Positions 1 to 8,038 of a DNA stretch of 64,000 bases are shown here, piece by piece. Every line of letters begins with the position of its first letter. Within the stretch, counting starts at the first letter, position 1. This DNA is from Oscillospiraceae bacterium. GTDB lineage: Bacteria; Bacillota; Clostridia; Oscillospirales; Ruminococcaceae. The stretch is from the NCBI GenBank assembly GCA_015067025.1, contig SVNC01000004.1, positions 1-64,000 of the forward strand. Reading direction: 5' to 3'. The notes below the pieces were generated by a model. The model was not told the DNA's origin. It made no database searches and saw only the letters and a program-made list of their open reading frames with translations. Position numbers and translations under genes: made by a program.

Positions 1-97
1 CGTTCTGTTTTCAGCCTAACCGCCCTGATAACCAAATCCGCTTTGTTATGCTGTATTCAGTTCGTTTTTGCTTGTCTCTTTTGAAGAGTGCTTGTCT

Positions 98-126
98 ATT
101 ATATCACGATATTTCGGGTTTGTCAA
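98..126 (-). promoter_or_regulatory. Consensus vegetative promoter pointing off the left edge
   Basis: On the minus strand TTGACA is followed by a 17-base spacer and TATAAT, with TGA just before the -10 box (extended -10). Transcription would start near base 91 and leave the window leftwards. The first transcribed bases can form a small hairpin (CTCTT caaa AGAG). No open frame on this strand begins before the edge, so the gene or RNA it serves lies outside the window. Confidence 0.75.
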
Positions 127-278
127 CAGTTTTTTGACGAAATTTTTCACTAAAACATCACAATTTTTCTTTACTTTGATTGGGCATTTCGACAAGCACC
201 ACAAAATACAGACATTAAGACTCAATATATTGTACCGTTTTCAATTCATTGCATCAGCGCGGTAAATTCCTATCAGAA
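127..278. other. Non-coding stretch, no gene seen
   Basis: Bases 1-331 contain only the left-edge promoter and the nrdR terminator. The two ORF-track entries here (68..265 and 296..694, plus) have no ribosome binding site or recognisable product, and the second is a shadow of nrdR. Confidence 0.6.
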
Positions 279-280
279 AT

Positions 281-308
281 AAAAAAGAACGGCTCTTGCA
301 CCGTTCCT
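281..308 (-). terminator. Intrinsic terminator after nrdR
   Basis: On the minus strand GAACGG and CCGTTC form a stem around an 8-base loop, followed directly by a run of six U. It lies about 25 bases past the nrdR stop codon. Confidence 0.8.
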
Positions 309-331
309 TAATCTTAATATTATATAGTCGT

Positions 332-781
332 TTACTTTTCTCCGTTAAGCTCAGAAATAATCTTTACAAAACTATCAACGTCATTGAAATCCTTATAAAC
401 GGATGCAAATCTGATATACGCCACCTTATCAATTTCTTTAAGGCGATGCAATACCATTTCGCCGATCTCATAGGACGTAGCCTCTCTGCGGAACTGATTC
501 TTCAGATCCTGCACGATATCTTCAACGATATTTTCAAGATCCGCCATCTGAACAGGACGTTTTGCTGTTGCGATAGTAAGGCTTTTTATAAGCTTTTCTC
601 TGTCGAAAGCCTCCAACACATTTCCCTTCTTCACAATCATGAGGGGAATATTTTCAACTATTTCATAAGTAGTAAATCTGCATTTGCACTCTAAACATTC
701 TCTTCTGCGTCTGATTTTATTCTCCGCAGGTCTGGAATCTATTACTTTGCTATCATCAAATCCACATTCAGGACACTTCAT
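332..781 (-). CDS. nrdR: Transcriptional repressor NrdR
   Basis: NrdR is the ATP/dATP-binding repressor of ribonucleotide reductase genes. The 149-residue product has the usual family length. It opens with a zinc ribbon formed by Cys3, Cys6, Cys29 and Cys32, followed by the basic stretch RRRREC and RFTTYE. The ATP-cone domain begins around residue 48 (PLMIVKKGNVLEAFDREKL). The start is preceded by AGGAG at 9 bases. The gene is a single unit with its own promoter and terminator. No NrdR box is evident in the window and no ribonucleotide reductase gene is present, so its targets are elsewhere. The family call is secure. Confidence 0.96.
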   Translation of the reverse strand: MKCPECGFDDSKVIDSRPAENKIRRRRECLECKCRFTTYEIVENIPLMIVKKGNVLEAFDREKLIKSLTIATAKRPVQMADLENIVEDIVQDLKNQFRREATSYEIGEMVLHRLKEIDKVAYIRFASVYKDFNDVDSFVKIISELNGEK

Positions 782-818
782 GATAATTTCTCTCCTTTTA
801 TTAACCCTTTATATTACT

Positions 819-847
819 ATTTTAACACATAAAAAAATCATTTTCAA
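819..847 (-). promoter_or_regulatory. nrdR promoter
   Basis: Minus strand TTGAAA, 17-base spacer, TAAAAT with a TGT extended -10, ending about 38 bases upstream of the nrdR start. The same box pattern occurs upstream of scfA. Confidence 0.7.
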
Positions 848-862
848 TACTTTAGATAAAAT

Positions 863-1660
863 TTATTGCTGTGTTCTGTAGCTTTCGACTATGCTCTGAA
901 GTGCCTTTACGCAGTCACTTAAGTCATCATAGCTTGTGTAATTTTCCCTGTAAAGCTCTACTATCATCGAATTGTCATAATGAAGCTCGTCAAGCCTTTT
1001 AAGCAGTTTAATAAAATCAAACTCGCCCTTGCCTATCGGCAGACAATCACATTTTTCGTTGCAGTCACTGATATGAATGTGTTCTACCTTGTCGCCAACC
1101 GCATCAAGATACTCGAAAACGTCAACGCCGCTTCGTCTCGCCTGCTTTGTATCAAGGACAAATCTTACCTCATCCTGAAGCTGTTCCGACATTCTTTTAA
1201 TAAAGTCAAGATCCTTACTCTTGCAATAGCAGATGTTTTCCTGAAGTGCAGTAATACCAAACTCCTGTGCCGTGCGGTAGAGCCTTAAATATCTTTCCAT
1301 ATATCTGTCATCGGGAACATTGGAGCTGAGTATCGCACCATGCAGCACAAAGTATTTTGCCCCAAGTTCCGCTAACTTTTCAAAATATCGTTTATATATA
1401 TCTATAAGGTAATCTGTTCTTCTCGGATAATTTCCGAAGAGGAAAAGCGATTCCATAGGCGAAGAAAAGGGGTGAAAAGATCTTACATTAATACCGTAGT
1501 CGCTTATCGTTTTCTTCATATCTGCGTATATTTCGCCTTCAAGCTCATCTACAGAGTTTATAAAAATTTCAACGTTTTTTACGCCTCTTACAGCAAGCTC
1601 ATACAGTGCCTTTTCCGTTTCAAGAGGATAAAGGCAGGCGGTTGAAGCACCTACATCCAT
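863..1660 (-). CDS. Sugar phosphate isomerase/epimerase-like TIM-barrel protein
   Basis: The 265-residue protein resembles the xylose-isomerase-like/AP endonuclease 2 TIM-barrel superfamily: an N-terminal strand with MDVGAST, FHPFSS near residue 62, FVLHGA near 104, LQENICY near 139, VLDTKQA near 168 and HIHISD near 195, which together supply the acidic and His metal ligands typical of the fold. The substrate cannot be told from the sequence. It lies 22 bases downstream of the YfhO-like gene and is probably co-transcribed with it. The family is fairly secure; a specific enzyme name is not. Confidence 0.75.
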   Translation of the reverse strand: MDVGASTACLYPLETEKALYELAVRGVKNVEIFINSVDELEGEIYADMKKTISDYGINVRSFHPFSSPMESLFLFGNYPRRTDYLIDIYKRYFEKLAELGAKYFVLHGAILSSNVPDDRYMERYLRLYRTAQEFGITALQENICYCKSKDLDFIKRMSEQLQDEVRFVLDTKQARRSGVDVFEYLDAVGDKVEHIHISDCNEKCDCLPIGKGEFDFIKLLKRLDELHYDNSMIVELYRENYTSYDDLSDCVKALQSIVESYRTQQ

Positions 1661-1682
1661 TTTCTTCTTCCTTTCTTATTTT

Positions 1683-4379
1683 TTATGATAGCTTATCATA
1701 TATGGCACCTGTTATACAAAGCACCATCGGTACAAGATAAATCACAATCAGCACTACCGACAAGAGAGCGTAGACACCTATACGACAAAGCTTTTCCGTT
1801 TTTGCAATCAGTTTCTCTGATCTTTTTCCGAAAACAAGCCAAAGTGCAAGAAGAACTGCACCGAAAACGCTTATAAGCAGTCCCGCCTTAAAGCCCTGAG
1901 GCGAGAATGTAAAGGTTATATCGTTTTCTCCCTCGCTGAGTCTTATTGCCATAAAGCCACCGAGAGTACGGCTTATCTCAACCTCTTCTCCGTTTACAAA
2001 AGCACTGAAGCCCTTGTCGAAGGGAACGGAAAGGAATAGATACTGTCCATCCTTCCGGGCCTTGTAGCTGCCTGAAATTGTTGTTCCGTCTACCTTAAGA
2101 TTTGCAGACTTTTCAGGCTTAATGATTTTACTCAGCTTTTCATGAGAAAGCCCGTAAACGCCGAAGCTTGAACAGTAGCTTCGTTTATTAAGCGAAACCT
2201 CTATAGTTACGTATTCATTTTCGTAAGTGCCTAAATCAAGCAATCCGTTGATATCCTGACCGGGATATGAGGTGTTCACCTTTACTCCGTTTGCATAGAC
2301 TGCGAAGGAGTCATAAATATGCTCTCTTACATTGGTCGACACAAGGTCAAAGCAATCAAAGTAAAGGGTCTCTTTATCCTCTACATATATTTTATAGGTG
2401 AGAGCGGCGTTTTTGGACGCCATAACAGGCACAAAGTGATATTTATCATCTTCCTTGTAGAAGCTGATGTTTCTCTGACCTGTGGGCTGATATTCCGTAA
2501 ATATATCCTCCTCCGCACCGAACAGTTTTTCAGCCACAAATCGCTGAATATCTATTCTTTCTGCTAAAGGAAGCTCTGCCGCTTGCGACAGATCGTTATC
2601 GCTTATTATGCCAAGAGGCATAAAATATTCGCTTTCAAATATAGAATAGGATTTATCTCTGTAATAAACAGGTTCTCTTGCTGTAAAACGTTCTATCGTA
2701 TATCCAACCGACATCATAGCATCTGTAAGAAGTGTACCGCCGTTACCCGTTACCTCCATCCAGTAGGATGAATAACCCAGCCTTTTCATTGCAAACATAT
2801 AATCCTCTGAGGTGAGGGAGGTATAATGAGCAAAGGAATTGTATCCAAGTCCGCCGATAAGATTAGCGTCAAAATATTTGTATTGTCCCTGGGCCAGCTT
2901 TATTCTCCAGAATTTTTCGTCATCCCGAATTTTATCCTCCAACACTATCGCATTATCAAACTTTGTAGGAGTATATGCGGCGGCTGAAATATAAACGTTC
3001 GCATTAAAGAAACATTCAAAAGCAGTCACCAAAGAAAGCATAACGCAAAGCACGGGGAATTTAAGCTTTTTAAACACTCCGAAGCCCATTGCAAGCGTAT
3101 ATATCATCGCAAAGCCACAGGTTATGATAAGAAGCATCAAAAACGAAGTTTCGTTGCCCCAGAGAGTCGTGCTGTAATTATCAAGACTTTCTCTGAAATT
3201 ATAGTAATACCATACCGAAAAGCCACCAAAAGCAGCTATCAAAACAAACATCGGGATAGCGTATCTTTTCTTTGTTACCGTACCATAATCCGCCACCGAC
3301 AGATTTTTAAGCTTTACAGACGCATAGCAAAGCAGCATCATAGTAACCATATAGCCGTATCGGATAGGGAACGCCATATAATCGCCTGTATGCCACATTT
3401 TATTGATGGGTTCAAACATGATCGGCATCAGCATAAGAATTGACATTACAGCGTAAAATCTACTCTGCGAAGTTATCTCTCTTGCGAAGAAAATAACGTA
3501 CATTGCAACACAAATCGCCGAGCAGAAAAGAAAAGGCAGGCAGGTATAGATATTTGTGAAAATACCGGACTGCACAAGTCCTTTTATTATATTATTTCCT
3601 CTTGCTGAGGAAAGATATTGTGCAAAGGAAGGAAGCCATATCACAGCAGTAAGAAGTGCCGCAATAACACAGCCGATGATAAATTTCGGTGCTATGCCGT
3701 CAACGTTCTTCTTCCTGTTCAAAAAGATATACAGTCCGAAGAAAATGATAGTGAACAACACCACCATATAGCTGAGATAATAATTCAACACCAGCATTCC
3801 CGAAAGACAGAATATAAGTCCTCCGATTTTCTTATTCTTTATAAGACTGTCAAAAGCAATAAGAAGAAGGGGAAAGAAATACATTACGTCAAGCCATACC
3901 GTGTTCTGATAAAATAACATAGCATATCCGCTGAAGGCATAGACTACGCTGAACAAAGCTCCCCAGAAAAGATGAAGCTTTTTATGGCAACGACGAAAAT
4001 AAATATTTGCAGTTATAGCACAGACCATCATCTTTAAAAGGGTAAGAACGTTCATAAAGTTCATCATATCCGCTTTATCAACAAACATTACCAGAAAGCT
4101 GAAGGGACTGGAAATAAAAAACAGAAATACTCCGTAGAAATTCATTCCTGCAGAGTTTTGCATATTTAAGAAGAAATTACCCTCTCCCTCTAAAATATCC
4201 TTGAAATTAAGAAGTAAGGGCAGTACCTGCTGATGCATATCGCACCAGGCAAGAGTTTTTCCGCCAAAGGGATACATACCACCCAGTGCATAGACTGTAA
4301 GCAGTATTGCCGCCACAACAAGAGGCGGAAAAATGAAAGTCATAAGACTAAGTGGATTTTTAAAATAACTTTTTTTCAT
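1683..4379 (-). CDS. YfhO family membrane protein (GT-C glycosyltransferase-like)
   Basis: A large integral membrane protein of 898 residues. It opens with a cytosolic KKSYFKNP segment and then about a dozen hydrophobic helices within roughly residues 15-460. A long soluble extracytoplasmic region (about 465-840) follows, and a closing pair of helices lies near the C-terminus. An early WCDMHQQ segment follows the first helix, as in YfhO-type proteins. In other Firmicutes members are linked to glycosylation of lipoteichoic acid or other wall polymers, so a lipid-linked sugar transferase role is a family inference. It is followed closely by the TIM-barrel gene and sits behind the secF terminator hairpin. 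Confidence 0.8.
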   Translation of the reverse strand: MKKSYFKNPLSLMTFIFPPLVVAAILLTVYALGGMYPFGGKTLAWCDMHQQVLPLLLNFKDILEGEGNFFLNMQNSAGMNFYGVFLFFISSPFSFLVMFVDKADMMNFMNVLTLLKMMVCAITANIYFRRCHKKLHLFWGALFSVVYAFSGYAMLFYQNTVWLDVMYFFPLLLIAFDSLIKNKKIGGLIFCLSGMLVLNYYLSYMVVLFTIIFFGLYIFLNRKKNVDGIAPKFIIGCVIAALLTAVIWLPSFAQYLSSARGNNIIKGLVQSGIFTNIYTCLPFLFCSAICVAMYVIFFAREITSQSRFYAVMSILMLMPIMFEPINKMWHTGDYMAFPIRYGYMVTMMLLCYASVKLKNLSVADYGTVTKKRYAIPMFVLIAAFGGFSVWYYYNFRESLDNYSTTLWGNETSFLMLLIITCGFAMIYTLAMGFGVFKKLKFPVLCVMLSLVTAFECFFNANVYISAAAYTPTKFDNAIVLEDKIRDDEKFWRIKLAQGQYKYFDANLIGGLGYNSFAHYTSLTSEDYMFAMKRLGYSSYWMEVTGNGGTLLTDAMMSVGYTIERFTAREPVYYRDKSYSIFESEYFMPLGIISDNDLSQAAELPLAERIDIQRFVAEKLFGAEEDIFTEYQPTGQRNISFYKEDDKYHFVPVMASKNAALTYKIYVEDKETLYFDCFDLVSTNVREHIYDSFAVYANGVKVNTSYPGQDINGLLDLGTYENEYVTIEVSLNKRSYCSSFGVYGLSHEKLSKIIKPEKSANLKVDGTTISGSYKARKDGQYLFLSVPFDKGFSAFVNGEEVEISRTLGGFMAIRLSEGENDITFTFSPQGFKAGLLISVFGAVLLALWLVFGKRSEKLIAKTEKLCRIGVYALLSVVLIVIYLVPMVLCITGAIYDKLS

Positions 4380-4454
4380 ATCGTCTATATCTTTTTGTAA
4401 TTTGCCGAAAATATACCTTTTACGTCTATAAAGCTATATAACCTTTAAGCAAGT

Positions 4455-4480
4455 AATTCCCGCCCATAAAGGCGGGAATT
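4455..4480 (-). terminator. Probable terminator hairpin after secF
   Basis: A 10-base perfect stem AATTCCCGCC/GGCGGGAATT with a 6-base loop lies 14 bases past the secF stop. The following bases (ACTTGCTT on the minus strand) make only a weak U tract, so some read-through to the YfhO gene is possible. Confidence 0.6.
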
Positions 4481-4493
4481 GAGCTTTTATCTT

Positions 4494-5504
4494 TTACACC
4501 ATAAGCTTCTTGGCGTCTGTCTGGGTAGAAGCCATATCTTTCTTTGACTTCTTGCTGTCCTTGTTTGTCTTCTTGCCGGTATAGTTCTTGCCAAACTTTT
4601 CCTGCCAAAGCACCCACAGAGGACCTGCGATGCAGAGCGAAGAATAAGTACCGAAAATAAGACCTGCCGCCATAGGAATAGCGAACGTCATAATTGAAGT
4701 TACGCCACAGATAGCACATACCACACAGATTGCGATAACTGCAAAGGCTGTAGTAAGTGTTGTGTTGATAGCACGTGTGACAGACTGTGTGATACTTAAG
4801 TTTACAAGCTCACGAAGCTCCATTGATGTGCCGTAAAGATTACGGTTTTCACGCACACGGTCGTATACAACGATTGTATTGTTGATGGAGTTACCGAGGA
4901 TAGTCAGTATAACCGCCATAAAGTTTGCGTCAATGGGGAAGCCGCAGAATACGAATACTGCATAAACCATAACGATATCGTGGATAAGTGCAACCAGCGA
5001 GAAGATACCTGCAGAAAGACCGCCGATCTTCTTGAAACGGAATGCAATATAGATAACCAGCAGAATGAATGAGAAGATTACCGCTACAGCACACTTTAAG
5101 AAAAACTCAAAGCCTGAAGTGGGATTTACGTCCTGGCTGTTTACCAGTTCCAATTTGTTATCCTTATAAGTTTCCTGAAGCTTGTCTGTAAGCTCCTTCT
5201 GAACATCTGCTGTAAGACCCTCTGACGAAGAGAAGGATACCTGAACGGTTTCCATAGAGCCGTTTACTGCAGAACCTGTGATTACGTTTACCGCACCAAA
5301 ACCCTGACCTTCAACGGTGGACTTGATCGCATTCGTGTCAACTGTGCCTTCGTAGCTATAGGTCAGCATTGTACCGCCCTTGAACTCGATGGACATATCA
5401 ACACCAAGCACTATCGTGCCGACAATTGTTGCGATAAATGCAATAATAGGAATTATAAAAAGTATCTTTCTTTTGCCGATAAAATCAATAGTTTTCTTTT
5501 CCAT
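4494..5504 (-). CDS. secF: Protein translocase subunit SecF
   Basis: SecF works with SecD in the membrane to complete Sec-dependent export using the proton or sodium gradient. The 336-residue protein has the N-terminal helix after GKRKILFIIP, the segment GVDMSIEFKGGTML typical of SecF, a periplasm-side domain to about residue 125, then five helices. The NSINNTIVVYDRVREN segment near residue 205 is the conserved transmembrane/cytosolic loop signature. Its start overlaps the secD stop by one base (TAATG), showing translational coupling. The C-terminal tail is Lys-rich. Confidence 0.95.
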   Translation of the reverse strand: MEKKTIDFIGKRKILFIIPIIAFIATIVGTIVLGVDMSIEFKGGTMLTYSYEGTVDTNAIKSTVEGQGFGAVNVITGSAVNGSMETVQVSFSSSEGLTADVQKELTDKLQETYKDNKLELVNSQDVNPTSGFEFFLKCAVAVIFSFILLVIYIAFRFKKIGGLSAGIFSLVALIHDIVMVYAVFVFCGFPIDANFMAVILTILGNSINNTIVVYDRVRENRNLYGTSMELRELVNLSITQSVTRAINTTLTTAFAVIAICVVCAICGVTSIMTFAIPMAAGLIFGTYSSLCIAGPLWVLWQEKFGKNYTGKKTNKDSKKSKKDMASTQTDAKKLMV

Positions 5505-6967
5505 TATACAGCACCGCCTTCCTTTGCAGCCTTTTCAGCCGCAATCTTCTTAGCGGATTTAGCACCGTATAACGCAGGCTTTCTGAACACCTTGAAGTTT
5601 GCAAGAGATGACGTCATCAGTCTTGCCGCAAAAATACCGAATAAGAAGTTTAAGATAACACCGACCATAAGCGTGTAGCCGAAGGAGTAGATTGTACCCT
5701 CTGTAGAAGCACCGAACATAAAGAATACGGGCTTTAAGATCATAGCCGCAAGACTGTCGGGAGTACCGAAAGCACCCATAAGGATAATAGCTACGATGAT
5801 CATTGTGATATTACCGTCAAATACTGCGGTAAATGCACGCTTATAACCTGTAGCGATAGCACTGTTGATAGTTTTGCCTGAGTTGATCTCTTCCTTGATT
5901 CTTTCGCCTACGATTACGTTAGCGTCAACGCCCATACCTACTGCAAGGATGATACCTGCAATACCGGGGATTGTAAGTGTAAGACTGCTTGCAAAGGGGA
6001 AGAAACCGGAGATTGCACAGAATGTACCTGCAACCTGTCCGATAAGACCAATTACTGCTACAACACCGGGTAAACGGTAGAGCACTATCATAAATATTGC
6101 AATGAACGCAAACGCAACGATACCTGCTAAAGCCATAGCGTCTCTTGCACCTGTACCGAGTGTGGGAGAAATTGTGCTGAAGGAAGCTGTTTCAAGCTTG
6201 AAGGGTAACGCACCGCCGTTTATCTTGTTTGCAAGCTCCTGTACCTCTTCTGCTGTAAAGTTACCGCTGATAACCGCTTCACCGTCAGAGATCTTTTCGT
6301 TTACAACTGCAACGGAAATTGCCTCTCCATCCATATATGTGGAGATGTAGCCTCTGTTTTTTGCAAGCTTTTCGGTAGCTTCGGCAAACTTTTCCTTACC
6401 GCTGTCCTTAAGCTTTAAGGCCACCATATATTCGTACTCTGTACTGCTGCCGCTCTTCTGAGCGTACTGTGCAGTAGCACTTTCTACGTCAGAACCTGAG
6501 ATGATAAGGGGAAGATCTTCATAAGAGCCGCCCTCTTCCCAGCTACCGTCCTGACCTTCTCTGAAGGTGAGAAGTGCAGTTTCGCCAAGTTCCTTTACAG
6601 CCTCTTCGGGATCGAAGTCCTCGTCCTCAGCCTGCCAGGGGAAACGTACGATGATCTTATCGTTGCCGTAATCGATATAAAGTTCATAGTCTGTGATGTT
6701 GTTTGCAACAAGTCTTGTTTCTACGATAGACTTTGCCGCATCAAGTTCTGTGTCTGTAGCATCATAATCTTCGGGAGAAGTAAAGGATACGTCAACACCG
6801 CCTCTGATATCAATACCCCAGCGAATATCACCGACACCTCTTATGATAGGATAGGTAAAGTCGCCATACTGGGTATGTATGCCGAAAAATACTACGCCTG
6901 TAAATGCTAATATGAGTAGAAGAACTACGAAGAATACAGGCTTTGATACTCGTTTCAATTGTTTCAC
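5504..6967 (-). CDS. secD: Protein translocase subunit SecD
   Basis: SecD pairs with SecF as a chaperone-like motor for exported proteins on the outer face. The 487-residue product has an N-terminal helix, RWGIDIRGGVDVSF near residue 50 (the SecD DLRGG-type motif), a large extracytoplasmic domain to about residue 265, and a C-terminal six-helix RND unit containing GMGVDANVIVGERIKEE. The start is ambiguous: GTG at 6967, or the TTG three codons in, which has GGAG at 8 bases. No yajC lies alongside. It is the first gene after a consensus promoter. Confidence 0.95.
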   Translation of the reverse strand: MKQLKRVSKPVFFVVLLLILAFTGVVFFGIHTQYGDFTYPIIRGVGDIRWGIDIRGGVDVSFTSPEDYDATDTELDAAKSIVETRLVANNITDYELYIDYGNDKIIVRFPWQAEDEDFDPEEAVKELGETALLTFREGQDGSWEEGGSYEDLPLIISGSDVESATAQYAQKSGSSTEYEYMVALKLKDSGKEKFAEATEKLAKNRGYISTYMDGEAISVAVVNEKISDGEAVISGNFTAEEVQELANKINGGALPFKLETASFSTISPTLGTGARDAMALAGIVAFAFIAIFMIVLYRLPGVVAVIGLIGQVAGTFCAISGFFPFASSLTLTIPGIAGIILAVGMGVDANVIVGERIKEEINSGKTINSAIATGYKRAFTAVFDGNITMIIVAIILMGAFGTPDSLAAMILKPVFFMFGASTEGTIYSFGYTLMVGVILNFLFGIFAARLMTSSLANFKVFRKPALYGAKSAKKIAAEKAAKEGGAV

Positions 6968-7016
6968 TCCGTTCCTGCACCGCAGTGCATAGGTTTTTAT
7001 TTTTATACATTATTGT

Positions 7017-7045
7017 ATTATACTATAAACGCTTCCATTAGTCAA
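7017..7045 (-). promoter_or_regulatory. secDF promoter
   Basis: Minus strand TTGACT, 17-base spacer, TATAAT. The leader between it and secD contains a small hairpin (TGCAC tgcg GTGCA on the minus strand) just before the start region. Confidence 0.75.
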
Positions 7046-7107
7046 GATTTTTTCTGATTTTTCATAATTTATTCACAAATTTGGGTAGCATAACTTAGCA
7101 ATATCAC

Positions 7108-7938
7108 TTAATATTCTCTCGCCGTCTTTCTGTAAGCCGTAGGACTCATTCCGAAAAAGCTGTGAAAATACTTACTGAAATAGAGTATATCCTCGTATCC
7201 CACTTCTGCAGCTATCTCTCCTATCGGCATAAGAGTTGACTTTAAAAGTCGTGCCGCCTCGTCCATCCTTACCGCTGTATGATATTGCTGCATGGATCTT
7301 CCGATCTCCTTTTTAAAGCACGCCGCCATATATTTATAGCTTAAATAAAATTCCTTTTCAAGTGTCTGTACGGAAAATTTCTGTTTATAGTTAGCGTCAA
7401 GATATCTGCATATTCTGACAGGCAGAGTAAAAGACGACTTAGATCTGTCAAAGGCGATAGCCGATAGTAACTCTGACAGCTTTAAATTTATATTCCATTC
7501 CTTCGTTTTGTCGTTGCTGTGGGTATAAGAGATAAAATCTGATATAAGCCACTCTGTATTACTCCCTGAAAGCCCACTGAGATATTTAGGCAATCTCATA
7601 AAATATCTGTTATAATCGTTATTATCACAAACGACGTATTCTTTACAACCGCTCACCGTACCGTTATCGGTGTAGAAATGTATATAATACCAGCGTGTGC
7701 CTTTAGCTATCTCATATTTTCCAAAGTGGTGAACACCACTTTTAAGCACAAGCAATTCTCCTTCGCCCACCGCATAATCGGTATCCTCTTCCGTTACGTA
7801 TATAGTACCCTCAAGTACGTATATAAGTATATTGAAATCTACCGTTCGGTCAGCGTGGAAGAAGGGTTCTGACGCCGCATAAAGATCACCGCCCGCAAAA
7901 ACCGGCAGGGATGTGTTTGTCAAAATAACCTCATTCAA
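7108..7938 (-). CDS. AraC family transcriptional regulator
   Basis: The 276-residue protein has an N-terminal cupin-like sensing domain (about residues 1-130, with EGELLVLKSGVHHFG and WYYIHFY) and a C-terminal pair of helix-turn-helix units: FSVQTLEKEFYLSYKYMAACFKKEIG, then PIGEIAAEVGYEDILYFSKYFHSFFGMSPTAYR. The second is the AraC/XylS signature. I chose a TTG start at 7938 because GGAGG sits 6 bases upstream; the longer track start has no such site and would run into the promoter. It is divergent from the GH127 gene and probably controls it in response to an arabinose-containing glycan or product, by analogy with similar pairs. Confidence 0.9.
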   Translation of the reverse strand: MNEVILTNTSLPVFAGGDLYAASEPFFHADRTVDFNILIYVLEGTIYVTEEDTDYAVGEGELLVLKSGVHHFGKYEIAKGTRWYYIHFYTDNGTVSGCKEYVVCDNNDYNRYFMRLPKYLSGLSGSNTEWLISDFISYTHSNDKTKEWNINLKLSELLSAIAFDRSKSSFTLPVRICRYLDANYKQKFSVQTLEKEFYLSYKYMAACFKKEIGRSMQQYHTAVRMDEAARLLKSTLMPIGEIAAEVGYEDILYFSKYFHSFFGMSPTAYRKTAREY

Positions 7939-7972
7939 GACGATCCTCCATATTTTAAAGCTTATTATCCAT

Positions 7973-8021
7973 TTTACAAGAGCTTTTAAAAGATTATAAT
8001 ACATATAAAGAAACTTGTCAA
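7973..8021. promoter_or_regulatory. Overlapping divergent promoters sharing one -10 box
   Basis: Rightward for GH127: TTTACA (7973-7978), 16-base spacer, TATAAT (7995-8000). Leftward for the AraC gene: TTGACA (8016-8021 complement), 17-base spacer, TATAAT (7993-7998 complement). Both -10 boxes lie in the palindrome ATTATAAT, so two polymerases could not bind at once. The palindrome CTTTTAAAAG (7983-7992) inside the rightward spacer is a candidate operator. Confidence 0.7.
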
Positions 8022-8038
8022 CTACAAAGGAGAAACAT

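Noticed and set aside
4426-4719. 97-residue minus ORF overlapping secF
   Set aside because: It is an out-of-frame shadow of the secF C-terminus and runs through the terminator hairpin.
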